From assembly GCF_025210165.1 (NCBI RefSeq), contig NZ_JAOASI010000046.1:1-64000 (forward strand): a stretch of DNA of 64,000 bases. Reading direction: 5' to 3'. Under the pieces are notes generated by a model that was given only the letters and a program-made list of their open reading frames with translations, ran no database searches and was not told where the DNA came from. The position numbers and the translations under genes were made by a program. Of the stretch, positions 1 to 8,840 are shown piece after piece (within the stretch, counting starts at the first letter, position 1; each line of letters opens with the position of its first letter). The stretch is from Tepidibacter sp. (GTDB lineage Bacteria; Bacillota; Clostridia; Peptostreptococcales; Peptostreptococcaceae).

Positions 1-55
1 AGGAGAATTTACAGAATAAGTAGTTAATTAAAAAATGAATAGGAAGTTGGCTAAT

Positions 56-90
56 AAAAGGTATGAGTATATTAAATCTCAATACCTTTT
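56..90. terminator. Hairpin at the 3' end of the AraC-family gene
   Basis: AAAAGGTAT (56-64) pairs with ATACCTTTT (82-90). The stem includes the stop codon of the minus-strand gene ending at 79 and is followed by a short T-rich stretch on that strand. It could act in both directions; the upstream gene to the left lies outside the window. Confidence 0.55.
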
Positions 91-1014
91 ATTTTTGCAG
101 TTTATTTTGCGAAAAGATGCAGAAATTTTTGCAAAGCTACATAAGGGTTTGTATTTTTTTCGAAATTTAGCAGGTCCTTCAGGGAAAAAATAATAAAAAT
201 TTTTATAATAATATCTTGGAGAAGAAAAACCAGAACTAAAAGCAATTTCAGTAATATTCATATCTGTGGTCATGAGTAATTTTAATGAATGTTCAATCCT
301 AAGGAAATTTATACACTTAACCCAATTATATCCAACTAACTCTTTTATTTGACGAGATAAATAATCTGCATTTAATCGTTCGTATTTTGCTATTTCACTC
401 AATTCTATTTTATTTAAAAAATTATCAGCCATATAAATAAAAATATTCATAAATCTAGTTGAATATTTTAAACGATTTGATTTTTTTAATGATTTTTTAG
501 TAAATATACAAAAGTTATTAAAAAGGTTAAAAAGTAAGCTGTTAGCTAACTCTTCACATCTATCTAAGTTATAAGAAAAATAAATGGAATTAGTTAGAGA
601 AATAATCTGTAGTTTTAATTGTTCATATCTATTTGTGTCAGCGTTAAAAGGCGAGATAACGTTTTCTTCACAATTAAATAATAGGCATCTAATATTAAAA
701 TTAGGATTTTTAACTTGAACAAAATTATTAGTAAAGTATGATCTTACAAAATCAGAATCTATCTCTAATATCAAAACAATATTGTTACTTGTTAACGGTG
801 AAATACAGTGTAATTGATGTGGGTTTATGATCTTAATTTCCCCTTCTTCAACTGTAATACTTTTCGTGTATAAACTCCAAAACTGTAAGCTTCCTTTTAA
901 TACCATAATAAATTTAATACCATTGTTCCATTTACATGAACAATCTGTTATTCTTTGAAAATATATTTTAACTGGAATTTTATGACTGATATTTATATTG
1001 TTGTTTTTTATCAT
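79..1014 (-). CDS. AraC-family transcriptional regulator
   Basis: A 311-residue DNA-binding regulator. The last ~100 residues form the two helix-turn-helix motifs of the AraC/XylS family; the second contains NITEIAFSSGFSSPRYYYKNF, the usual signature of this family. The first ~170 residues resemble a cupin-like sensor (an HQLHCISP segment around residue 47), but the ligand cannot be read from sequence. It is transcribed away from the chemoreceptor gene at 1258, with a 240-bp divergent intergenic region that probably holds both promoters. A role in controlling the chemoreceptor is possible but is only inferred from position. The start ATG follows AAGGAGAT-like sequence at about 1019-1026 on the minus strand. 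Confidence 0.85.
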   Translation of the reverse strand: MIKNNNINISHKIPVKIYFQRITDCSCKWNNGIKFIMVLKGSLQFWSLYTKSITVEEGEIKIINPHQLHCISPLTSNNIVLILEIDSDFVRSYFTNNFVQVKNPNFNIRCLLFNCEENVISPFNADTNRYEQLKLQIISLTNSIYFSYNLDRCEELANSLLFNLFNNFCIFTKKSLKKSNRLKYSTRFMNIFIYMADNFLNKIELSEIAKYERLNADYLSRQIKELVGYNWVKCINFLRIEHSLKLLMTTDMNITEIAFSSGFSSPRYYYKNFYYFFPEGPAKFRKKYKPLCSFAKISASFRKINCKNKRY

Positions 1015-1257
1015 GATTTATCTCCTTAAAAAATAAAAATAACTTCAAACTTTGAACGAAGTAAAAATACATACATTATTATTTTAAACTAAAATTATTA
1101 TTTATGTATATAGGTATTATGTAAGAAATGTGAATGAATCAACATGAAAAACCTGTTATTATGTTGAAATATATATAAAAATGTCGAAAATGGACATTTG
1201 AATCGAGTTGTAATTATTTATGAAGAAGCCAAAAATTAAAGAATAGGAGTTGAAATT

Positions 1258-3324
1258 GTGAAGCTAACATTAAAAAAAGTATCAATTAAAATAATTTTAG
1301 TAATTCTAGTTTGTTCAATATCTATGGCGTTAATAGTAGGGAGTATAGCTATAATAAAAAGTAGGAACATAATAAAAAAAGAGGCATCAGAAAAGCTTGA
1401 TTTTATGTCACAAGTATATACTAATAAAATAGACAAATTCCTAGATGAAGCGGAGCTAGGTGTAAATAACTTGGCTACTATATCAGGATTACAATTTGAT
1501 ATGAATGAATTTATAAAAGACCCTGATTATATACTTTCTTATAATAAAAAAATGGATGATATAGTAAAATTGATTGCAGACAATACAGTTGGAGGTAATG
1601 CAATATATATTCAAGTATCACCAGAATTATCTGATACAGTATATAATATTTATTATGCAGACAAGCAGAGAGAAGGAAAGTTCAAAAAATTAGACTGGGA
1701 TTTAAGCTCTGAAGAAACTGCATTGCAATTTGAAGAATATAAGAGTAACTTCAACAAATGGAGTGATGTGTATATGAATGATATCTTAAATACTCATGTA
1801 GTTTCGTATACAAAGCCAGTTTATGTGGAGGATAAATTAGTTGCATTAGTAGGAACAGATATAGATTTTAATTTATTAAAGAAGGAAATAGAAAGTATAA
1901 AAATTTATGACAGTGGATATTTAGCATTATTTAATGAAAAATTCGATTATTTAGTTCATCCTAAATTTACATTTAAAGATAACTTAGGAACTACTGAAAA
2001 TGGAAAATTAAAGTTTATAGTAGATGAAATGAGTACAAATGATCATGGGGTAATTGAATATGAATTTAATGGAGAATCTAAAATAATAGGATACTCAAAA
2101 CTTTGTAATGGATGGGTATTAGGAGTGGCACCTACAATAAAAGAAATATTCAAGAGCTCTACAGAAATAAGTTCTTTTTTAACCGTAGTAATAGGCATAT
2201 GTATAATAATATTTTCTATAATAGGAATTATTGTATCAAAAAGTATATCTAATCCTATTATACAATTGAAAGATTCTTTTGAAGTAGCATCAAAAGGAGA
2301 TTTAACAACAAGAATAGATATTAAAAGTGAAGATGAAGTAGGTAAAGCTGGAACTAGCTTTAATGAAATGATGGAAAATATAAATAGATTAATAGGAAAA
2401 GTGAAATATTCAGCTAATACAGTGATAAATTCTTCAAATTCTTTGAATAAAATAACAACCCAAACCAATGATTCAATAGGTGAAATTGCACTGATCATAG
2501 ATATTATTGCAAACAATGCCAATAAACAAGCTGAAAGTACAATTAAAGGAAGTTTGGATATGAAAGAATTAGGAGATGAAATTCAACTAGTAGTAGAGTC
2601 TACTCATTATATCAATAGAGAATCCTCACAAATTAATGACTTGAGCTCGGATGGAGTTAAAATAATAAAATCCTTAGTAGAAAAAACAAACGAACGTGAT
2701 ATAAGAGCGAATGATATATCAGAAGCTTTATCTGATAATTATAAAAGTATTCAAGCAATAGGTGGAATAGTAGATACCGTTTCTAAGATTGCTAAGCAGA
2801 CTAACTTATTAGCACTGAATGCATCTATAGAAGCAGCTAGAGTTGGGGAAAAAGGCAAAGGATTCTCGGTTGTGGCTGAAGAGTTTGGAAATCTTGCTAA
2901 TGAATGTGAACAATCTGCTAAAGAGATTAGATTATTAATAGATGCGGTGCAAAATAAATTTAAAAAATCAGTTTTCATTTTAAATGACATAAAGGAAATA
3001 CAGGACCAGCAGAATAATTTGATAACACAAACTGATATAGTATTTAACAATATAATAAAACGAATAAAAAAATTAGGATCAAATATAAAAAATGTTCAAT
3101 CACACACAGAAAAAAAGGATGATTATAAAAATAATATTATAAATTCAATAGAACGAATATCTTATTCTTCACAACAAGTTGCATCCCGAACACAAGAGGT
3201 TTCTTCTTCAACAGAAGAGGGAGTTGCACTGTTAGAAGAGGTGTCATTATATACTCAGGATTTAAATGAACTATCACAACATTTACAAGAAGAAATAAAC
3301 AACTTTATATTAGATAATGAGTAA
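1258..3324 (+). CDS. Methyl-accepting chemotaxis protein (chemoreceptor)
   Basis: A 688-residue transmembrane chemoreceptor that would pass an extracellular signal to CheA/CheW. It starts at GTG with AGGAG 8 bases upstream. Order of parts: membrane segment ~12-34, extracellular Cache-type sensor to ~305, second membrane segment ~307-328, HAMP linker, cytoplasmic signalling coiled coil to the C terminus. The hairpin tip is recognisable ([20 protein letters not shown]), but the normally near-invariant EVRKLA-type stretch reads EEFGNLAN, replacing the usual arginine with glycine. The other receptor in the window (22725) has the normal EIRKLAE. This copy may signal differently or be drifting. It is followed closely by a broken GGDEF-EAL gene. 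Confidence 0.93.
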   Translation: MKLTLKKVSIKIILVILVCSISMALIVGSIAIIKSRNIIKKEASEKLDFMSQVYTNKIDKFLDEAELGVNNLATISGLQFDMNEFIKDPDYILSYNKKMDDIVKLIADNTVGGNAIYIQVSPELSDTVYNIYYADKQREGKFKKLDWDLSSEETALQFEEYKSNFNKWSDVYMNDILNTHVVSYTKPVYVEDKLVALVGTDIDFNLLKKEIESIKIYDSGYLALFNEKFDYLVHPKFTFKDNLGTTENGKLKFIVDEMSTNDHGVIEYEFNGESKIIGYSKLCNGWVLGVAPTIKEIFKSSTEISSFLTVVIGICIIIFSIIGIIVSKSISNPIIQLKDSFEVASKGDLTTRIDIKSEDEVGKAGTSFNEMMENINRLIGKVKYSANTVINSSNSLNKITTQTNDSIGEIALIIDIIANNANKQAESTIKGSLDMKELGDEIQLVVESTHYINRESSQINDLSSDGVKIIKSLVEKTNERDIRANDISEALSDNYKSIQAIGGIVDTVSKIAKQTNLLALNASIEAARVGEKGKGFSVVAEEFGNLANECEQSAKEIRLLIDAVQNKFKKSVFILNDIKEIQDQQNNLITQTDIVFNNIIKRIKKLGSNIKNVQSHTEKKDDYKNNIINSIERISYSSQQVASRTQEVSSSTEEGVALLEEVSLYTQDLNELSQHLQEEINNFILDNE

Positions 3325-3371
3325 AACGATATATTATAAAATGTAATACACTTAATATTTAGCAAGCATAT

Positions 3372-4185
3372 TATTCTGGGGGAGATACAGCGTTTTTATT
3401 TGTAGAAGAAGGAAAGAATCACATATATATAAAGAAGATATAGAGTTAGCAATACAAAAAAAGAATTTGTTTTATACTATCAACCTAAAATAAATGCTAA
3501 ATCTGGCAAAGTTACAGGATTGGAGGCATTAATAAGATGGAATCACTCAAAAGAAGTATTAATATATCCCAAGGAATTTATCTATATAGCAGAGAAATAT
3601 GGACTAATTACAAGTATAGATAAATTAGTATTAGAAATGGTTTGTGAACAGATTAATAAATGGGTAGAAATGAAAATCAATCCTATAAATGTCTCTATAA
3701 ATATATCGCAAATTCAATTTAATGATAATAAGTTTGTAGATACAATAGATTCAATTATATCAAATCGAAAAATTAATCCTGAATTACTTACATTAGAGAT
3801 ACCAGAAACGGCATTAATACAAGATATTGACTGTGACAAAGAAAATTTAAAAAAAATAAAAGAAAGAGGAATAAGTATATCGTTAGATGATTTTGGAACA
3901 AAATACTCTTGTCTAAATTATTTGAAGTTACTGCATCTAGATACTTTAAAGATTGATAAATCTTTTGTTGATGAAATTTGTTATAGAAAAGTAGATAAAT
4001 CTATAGTGTTATTAATAATTAATATAGCAAAGATTTTGGGAATAAAAACAATTGCAGAGGGGGTTGAAACACAAGATCAACTAAAACTTTTAAATAGCTT
4101 AGGTTGCAATGAATATCAAGGATATTTTTTTAGTAAGCCAGTAAACGCAAAAGAAATAGGACGTATATTAATTAAGCAAAAATGA
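3372..4185 (+). pseudogene. Decayed GGDEF-EAL cyclic-di-GMP gene (remnant)
   Basis: Only the last stretch of a GGDEF domain and an EAL domain remain. Reading frame 3372 onward gives GGDTAFLFVEEGKNHIYI, which matches the usual DTAMYxAKEEGKN end of GGDEF domains, then hits a stop. A second frame gives KEDIELAIQKK. A third frame, from about 3457, gives EFVLYYQPKINAKSGKVTGL and continues as an intact EAL domain to 4185. Two frameshifts are therefore needed, one near the TATATATAAA run (3425-3433) and one at the seven-A run (3456-3462). The EAL part keeps the EAL motif, DDFG and the late EGVE motif, so a TTG start at 3520 could in principle still express most of a phosphodiesterase. Loss of the N terminus and two shifts argue for a pseudogene. 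A full-length paralogue lies at 45693. Confidence 0.8.
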
Positions 4186-4227
4186 AATTACTAGATATTA
4201 ATAATAATTATAAATAAAATAAGTATG

Positions 4228-4271
4228 AAAAACAGGTGTAATATTAAATAAAATATTTCACCTGTTTTTTT
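4228..4271 (+). terminator. Rho-independent terminator after the EAL remnant
   Basis: AAAAACAGGTG pairs with CACCTGTTTTTTT across an A/T-rich loop, ending in a seven-T tract. It separates the chemoreceptor/EAL unit from the ECF sigma gene. Confidence 0.85.
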
Positions 4272-4350
4272 AAGTCAAAACACTTTTTCATTCGTATTGT
4301 TTTATGTAATCGATTATAATCAATATAGAAACAGGGAGGTAATATAGTAG

Positions 4351-4887
4351 ATGATAGATGAGAAATTGCAACAAGAAATACATAGTCGCAATCCTAGAAC
4401 ATATGATTTTTTAATTAAGGAATATAGTAAGCTACTTTGGGTAATTGCATCAGGGATACTTAAAAATGTTGGAACTAGAGAAGATATTGAGGACTGTGTG
4501 GCAGAAAGCTTTACATATTTATGGGAACACCCTCAAAAATATGATCAAACTAGAGGAAGTATTAAATCTTACTTATGTCTTATCACAAAAAGCAAAGCAA
4601 TAGATAAAGTAAGAAAAATAAATAAAATGACAACTTTGCCATATGATGAAGATTTAAAAGTAGAGACTGAAGATATAGAAAAAGCGTTATTAAATAAACA
4701 AATGATTAACGATATATATAATTTTGCAAAAGATCTAAAGGAACCTGATAGTGAGATTTTTTTTCTTAGATACTTCTATCAGTTAAAACCTAGAGAAATT
4801 GCTGATAAATTAAGTATTACATCTAAAGAAGTAAGTAATAGACTTTATTATAGTAGAAAATCTTTGCTTACAAAAATTAAATTATAA
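4351..4887 (+). CDS. ECF-type RNA polymerase sigma factor (SigV-like)
   Basis: A 178-residue extracytoplasmic-function sigma factor. Region 2 lies at ~20-90 (EDIEDCVAESFTYLWEHP, a typical core-binding and -10 recognition segment) and region 4 at ~125-178 (LKPREIADKLSITSKEVSNR, the -35-binding helix-turn-helix). Its partner gene begins 15 bp downstream and encodes an RsiV-like membrane anti-sigma factor, so the pair resembles the SigV/RsiV (CsfV/RsiV) lysozyme-responsive system. The symbol is withheld because the assignment rests on the partner. The start codon has GGGAGG 12 bases upstream. Confidence 0.88.
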   Translation: MIDEKLQQEIHSRNPRTYDFLIKEYSKLLWVIASGILKNVGTREDIEDCVAESFTYLWEHPQKYDQTRGSIKSYLCLITKSKAIDKVRKINKMTTLPYDEDLKVETEDIEKALLNKQMINDIYNFAKDLKEPDSEIFFLRYFYQLKPREIADKLSITSKEVSNRLYYSRKSLLTKIKL

Positions 4888-4902
4888 ATTAGGAGGATAA
4901 TT

Positions 4903-5817
4903 ATGAATAAATATGATAATATTATATCAGAATTAGATCAAGAAAATCTTGATATGATTAAAAGTGAGCTTCCTGAGTTTACACATGAGAGTTTAATAAA
5001 TATAAAAAACAAATTCCATGAAAAAACTATCAATAAGAGAAGCAAATTAAAGAAAATAATTAGTAGAAGTCTTACAGTAGCTGCTTGTATTTGTGTAGTT
5101 TTTGTAGGACTAGTTAATACAAATAAATTGTTTGCAGCAAATATACTTGATGTTCCTGTAATAGGTGATATTGTAAATCTTGTAACTATTGATAAAATGG
5201 CACTTTATGATAAGTATAGGGAGATAAATATAGAGATACCGTCTATTGAAGGACTTGAAGATAATAATGCTCAAGAAAAAATAAATAGTATTTTAAAAGA
5301 ACGTGCTATAGCTGTATATGATAAGGCTGTTGAAAACTCAGAAAAAATCAAGGAAGATTCAAAGAAGGCAGGATTTTTAACATCTATTCCTGAGACAGTA
5401 AGTCAAAGCTATATACTAATTAGAAATAATGAAGATATATTGTCATTTAAGGTTGTAACAACCCAAATAAAAGCAAGTGGATATGATAGAGCTGATTTTT
5501 ATAATGTGGCTTTGAAAAATAGTAAATTACTTAATATAAGTGATTTATTTGATAAAGATTACGATTATATAAGTTCTATAAATAATGAAATAATAACTAA
5601 AATGAAAGAAGAAATTGAAAAAGAAGAGGCTGGATATTTTATAGAAGAATTTGATACTATAGATGAGAATACTAACTTCTATATAAATGAAAATGATAAA
5701 CTTGTAATAGTATTTGATGAATATGAAATAGCGGCAGGTTATATAGGAATGCCTGAATTTATAATTGACACCTCTGTCTTTGGAGATAATATTTCTGAGT
5801 TAGGATATTTAAAATAA
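4903..5817 (+). CDS. RsiV-like membrane anti-sigma factor (DUF3298 domain)
   Basis: A 304-residue single-pass membrane protein. About 55 N-terminal cytoplasmic residues would hold the sigma factor, followed by one membrane segment (~58-75, VAACICVVFVGLV) and a large extracellular domain. The C-terminal ~110 residues, with NISDLFDK and the final VFDEYEIAAGYIGMPEF stretch, match the RsiV/DUF3298 family. In Bacillus and C. difficile RsiV binds lysozyme and is then cut by signal peptidase and an intramembrane protease, releasing SigV. The order sigma then anti-sigma and the good SD (AGGAGG) support co-expression. A signal peptidase gene (51166) and a PrsW gene (44872) occur elsewhere in the window, but a link to this protein is only inference. 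Confidence 0.82.
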   Translation: MNKYDNIISELDQENLDMIKSELPEFTHESLINIKNKFHEKTINKRSKLKKIISRSLTVAACICVVFVGLVNTNKLFAANILDVPVIGDIVNLVTIDKMALYDKYREINIEIPSIEGLEDNNAQEKINSILKERAIAVYDKAVENSEKIKEDSKKAGFLTSIPETVSQSYILIRNNEDILSFKVVTTQIKASGYDRADFYNVALKNSKLLNISDLFDKDYDYISSINNEIITKMKEEIEKEEAGYFIEEFDTIDENTNFYINENDKLVIVFDEYEIAAGYIGMPEFIIDTSVFGDNISELGYLK

Positions 5818-5833
5818 TATAGGAGGAATTTGT

Positions 5834-6445
5834 ATGATAGTTGATATTACACAAGTAACAAAAATGAATAGAGTTTATAGAACAGGTTCACCACCTCTTA
5901 AGGTAGAAAAAATAAAATGTTTTGAAGGAACTAAAAAGGAGTATACAACAACTTTATTTTCTTGTGCTGTTCATAATATGGGGACTCATATAGATGTTAT
6001 GAGTAAGGATGTTGTTTTAGAAAATGAAAGGTTAATATCATCAGGAATAAAATTTGATGTTTCGCATATAACTGATAGACCAATTGAAATAAATGATTTA
6101 AACTTTGAGAAGGTTAAAGAAGGAGATTTTGTATTTTTCCAAACTAATTGGGATAAATATTTAGATGATGAAGAAAGATATAGTAACCATCCAGAAATTT
6201 CAATGGAAGTAATTAAGTATCTAGTTGAGAAGAAAGTAAATATGATTGGGATAGATACTTTGGGATTAGGACGAGGAAAAAATCATGGTCTTATAGATGT
6301 TTTTCTTGGAAAAAATGGGATATATGCAATAGAAAATTTAATGAACCTGGATAAGATACCAGAGAATGATTTTAGAGTATTTTGTTTACCTATGAAAATT
6401 GAAGGATTAGATGCTTTTCCAGCAAGAATAATGGTTGAATTTTAA
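5834..6445 (+). CDS. Cyclase-family protein (kynurenine formamidase-like fold)
   Basis: A 203-residue protein of the metal-dependent cyclase family that includes kynurenine formamidase. The metal-binding HxGTHxD motif is present as HNMGTHID near residue 48, but the family's usual continuation (D-x-P-x-H) reads DVMSKDV, so the last metal-binding histidine is missing. Near the C terminus, PARIMVEF fits the family ending. It starts 16 bp after the rsiV-like gene with AGGAGG upstream, so it probably belongs to the sigma-factor transcript. Substrate unknown; a changed metal site or loss of catalysis is possible. Confidence 0.75.
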   Translation: MIVDITQVTKMNRVYRTGSPPLKVEKIKCFEGTKKEYTTTLFSCAVHNMGTHIDVMSKDVVLENERLISSGIKFDVSHITDRPIEINDLNFEKVKEGDFVFFQTNWDKYLDDEERYSNHPEISMEVIKYLVEKKVNMIGIDTLGLGRGKNHGLIDVFLGKNGIYAIENLMNLDKIPENDFRVFCLPMKIEGLDAFPARIMVEF

Positions 6446-6492
6446 AATTTGATAGAATAATTGTATAAATATTTTGAAAGGACGTGATTGAT

Positions 6493-6531
6493 ATGATGTT
6501 ATTAAAATATGAGGTGAGAGAATCTAAATAA
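6493..6531 (+). other. 12-codon ORF upstream of rtcB-like gene (uncertain)
   Basis: MMLLKYEVRESK with an AAGGACGTGATTGAT leader upstream, in the 138-bp gap before the RtcB gene. It may be a short leader peptide or chance. No homology can be claimed. Confidence 0.2.
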
Positions 6532-6583
6532 TAATAGTCTCTTGCCATAGGACATTATAATATGGAGGAGAGAATATATAATA

Positions 6584-7666
6584 ATGATAAATATAGTAAA
6601 AAGTGAAAAATCGTGGATAGAAAGTAATGCTGTGGATCAGCTTAAAAAAATAGCAACGCTTAAAGGTATAATAAAAGCTGTGGGACTTCCAGACTTACAT
6701 GTTGGAAAAACTCCTGTTGGAGCAAGTTATATGACTGAGGATATTATATATCCTCATATAATTGGAAATGATATAGGCTGTGGAATAGGGTTATTTTCTA
6801 CTGGAATTAAAAAAAGTAAATTTAAAATAGATAAAACTATGAAAAAATTAGAGAAATTAAGTAGTCTTGAAAATATAAATAACTTTATTAAAGATACTGA
6901 TTTTCCATTTAAAGAAAAATTAGGAACAATAGGGTCTGGTAATCACTTTGCTGAGTTTGAAGAAATTGATAGAGTATATGATGAAAAAGCGGTAGATGAA
7001 ATTGGAATAAATAAAAATAACATATATTTATTAGTTCACAGTGGTTCAAGAAAATACGGTGAGTATATACTGAATAAATATATTAAAGACTACTCTTGTC
7101 AAAATGGATTAAATGTAGGAACTGATGCTTTTGATGAATACTTAAAAGAACACGATAATGCAGTTGAATTTGCGAAATTAAATAGAGAAATTATAGCTGA
7201 TAGAATTTCAAATTGTGTAAATTCAAAAGAAAATAAAAAGCTTTTAGACAGTGTTCATAATAGTATAACTAAAAAGAAAGTGAATAATAAAACATTCTAT
7301 ATCCATAGAAAAGGAGCAGCTCCATCTGATACAGGATGTATTGTAGTAGCTGGGACTAGAGGAAGTAATTCGTATATAGTAAAGCCTAAATATAATCTTT
7401 TAGATTATGCATATTCGATTTCACATGGAGCAGGAAGAAAATGGAGTAGATTTGGGTGTAAGGAGAAGCTTGAAAAAGTTTATTCTAAAAAATATGTAAG
7501 ACAAAACAATATGAAATGTAATTTAATGTATAATGATAAAAATGTAATATATGAAGAAGCACCTGAGGCTTATAAAAATATAGATAGAGTGATACAAGAT
7601 ATGTTAGATGAAAAAATGATCGAAGTGGTAGCTACTTTAAAGCCATGGATAACTTATAAAAGATAA
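6584..7666 (+). CDS. RtcB-family RNA ligase
   Basis: A 360-residue RtcB-type ligase, which joins 2',3'-cyclic phosphate or 3'-phosphate RNA ends to 5'-OH ends using GTP and manganese. Metal- and guanylate-binding motifs are all visible: GLPDLHVGKTPVG (~38), NDIGCGIG (~64), GSGNHFAE (~114), HSGSRKYG (~148) and SHGAGRKWSR (~287), whose histidine is the guanylylation residue in studied RtcBs. No archease or RtcA gene is adjacent, so its targets (RNA repair, tRNA damage by toxins) are unknown. The only good SD (GGAGGAG, 6564-6570) is 13 bases from the ATG, which is long; an in-frame ATA at 6578 would have a better spacing. Confidence 0.9.
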   Translation: MINIVKSEKSWIESNAVDQLKKIATLKGIIKAVGLPDLHVGKTPVGASYMTEDIIYPHIIGNDIGCGIGLFSTGIKKSKFKIDKTMKKLEKLSSLENINNFIKDTDFPFKEKLGTIGSGNHFAEFEEIDRVYDEKAVDEIGINKNNIYLLVHSGSRKYGEYILNKYIKDYSCQNGLNVGTDAFDEYLKEHDNAVEFAKLNREIIADRISNCVNSKENKKLLDSVHNSITKKKVNNKTFYIHRKGAAPSDTGCIVVAGTRGSNSYIVKPKYNLLDYAYSISHGAGRKWSRFGCKEKLEKVYSKKYVRQNNMKCNLMYNDKNVIYEEAPEAYKNIDRVIQDMLDEKMIEVVATLKPWITYKR

Positions 7667-7713
7667 TATAAAGAGGAATTTTTTACTTACGAATGTATAA
7701 CGAGGAGAAAATT

Positions 7714-8202
7714 ATGAGCGAAAATGAAAAAGTAGTATACGATATTTTAGACAAATTAGATATTGAGTATGAAAAATACACTCATGTTCCTGTGTATACA
7801 ATAGAGGAAGCTGACAATTTAAAGTTGAACATAAAAGGTGCTCATTGTAAAAATTTGTTTGTCAGGGATAGAAAAGGAAAACAACACTATCTTATAATTA
7901 TAGAAGAAAATAAAAAAGTAGATTTAAAGAAATTGTCATGGGAAATAAATAGTACAAATCTAAGCTTTGCATCAGAAGAAAGGCTTTTTAAATATTTAAA
8001 GTTAAAGCCTGGTTCAGTAAATGTATTTGGACTTATAAATGATGAGGAAAAAAATGTTAAGGTGTTGATAGACAAGGATTTAAAGGGAGATTATATAAGC
8101 TTTCATCCTAATGTAAATACTGCAACTATTACGATTTCTTATGGGGATTTTGAGAAGTTTTTAGAATTTGTAGGTAATGAAATAAAGTATGTTGAAATCT
8201 AG
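7714..8202 (+). CDS. YbaK/ProX-type aminoacyl-tRNA deacylase
   Basis: A 162-residue protein of the YbaK/EbsC/ProX superfamily, trans-editing enzymes that hydrolyse mischarged tRNA (typically Ala-tRNA(Pro) or Cys-tRNA(Pro)). The N-terminal YEKYTHVPVYTIEEAD, the central KNLFVRDRKGKQHYL and the C-terminal FHPNVNTATITIS stretches are characteristic of the ProX (PrdX) branch. A more upstream ATG exists at 7693, but GAGGAG at 7702-7707 sits 6 bases before the ATG at 7714, so that start was chosen. It probably shares a transcript with the RtcB gene 50 bp upstream, giving an RNA-quality-control pair by inference. Confidence 0.85.
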   Translation: MSENEKVVYDILDKLDIEYEKYTHVPVYTIEEADNLKLNIKGAHCKNLFVRDRKGKQHYLIIIEENKKVDLKKLSWEINSTNLSFASEERLFKYLKLKPGSVNVFGLINDEEKNVKVLIDKDLKGDYISFHPNVNTATITISYGDFEKFLEFVGNEIKYVEI

Positions 8203-8242
8203 AAAAGCATTTAAAAAATAAAATATTAAATAATAAAACTAA

Positions 8243-8286
8243 AGATTACCCCTAGTAAATATACAAGTATTTACTAGGGGTAATCT
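8243..8286. terminator. Perfect 19-bp inverted repeat between convergent genes
   Basis: AGATTACCCCTAGTAAATA (8243-8261) and its exact complement (8268-8286) flank a 6-base loop. It lies between the convergent deacylase and zincin genes. There is no T tract on either side, so it may act as a bidirectional terminator or as an mRNA 3'-end stabiliser. Confidence 0.7.
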
Positions 8287-8290
8287 AAGT

Positions 8291-8827
8291 TTATATTAAC
8301 ATTTGGATAAGAACATAAGGAATAGCCATGGCTAAAAATATACCATAGAAAAGATCTAGCCAAACAACACTTCCAAGAGAACAAATATACATAATAGCAA
8401 CTATTGGTAGAGCAAGTAGTTTGCTGATTATAGGTGTTCTTTTATCCCATATAGATTTCCACATGTTTTTAGCATCCTCTATACTTGGAAATGAATGCAT
8501 TGCAATAGATACACCAAGCCATACAAAGAAAAAGCTTAATTGATTAGAGTAATCATTAAATTTTATAATATCTATAGCTCCTGGTAGTGATATTAAGGCA
8601 CCTAAAATACTATTTACAAAGAATGGACCAAGTGAGATCCAAATTTGAGCTCTTGGGTTTTTTGGAGCTTCATGAATAACATATCCTGATGGATTTGAAA
8701 ACTTAAAATAACAAACTTCAAAAACAGGGACTTTCATAAGTCTACAAAAAAGCTGATGTGCTAACTCATGAACTATAACTCCAGGGAAAGTGACTAGGGA
8801 TATTAAAAATCCAGGTATAAAAAACAT
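8291..8827 (-). CDS. Integral-membrane zincin-like protease (HExxH)
   Basis: A 178-residue membrane protein with four or five hydrophobic segments. VIVHELAHQLFCRL near residue 19 is an HExxH zinc-protease motif inside a membrane helix, as in M50/DUF3267-type putative zincins. A third zinc ligand is not obvious, although GVSIAMHSFPSIEDAKNMW (~108-126), with an H and a D, is a candidate. It lies 13 bp downstream of the TPR gene in the same direction, so the two are likely co-transcribed. Substrate unknown; intramembrane proteolysis is inferred from the motif only. Confidence 0.7.
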   Translation of the reverse strand: MFFIPGFLISLVTFPGVIVHELAHQLFCRLMKVPVFEVCYFKFSNPSGYVIHEAPKNPRAQIWISLGPFFVNSILGALISLPGAIDIIKFNDYSNQLSFFFVWLGVSIAMHSFPSIEDAKNMWKSIWDKRTPIISKLLALPIVAIMYICSLGSVVWLDLFYGIFLAMAIPYVLIQMLI

Positions 8828-8840
8828 TTATTTTTCACTC

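Noticed and set aside
1-55. Possible 3' end of a plus-strand gene at the window edge
   Set aside because: Only six codons before a stop would be visible, which is too little to support a gene.
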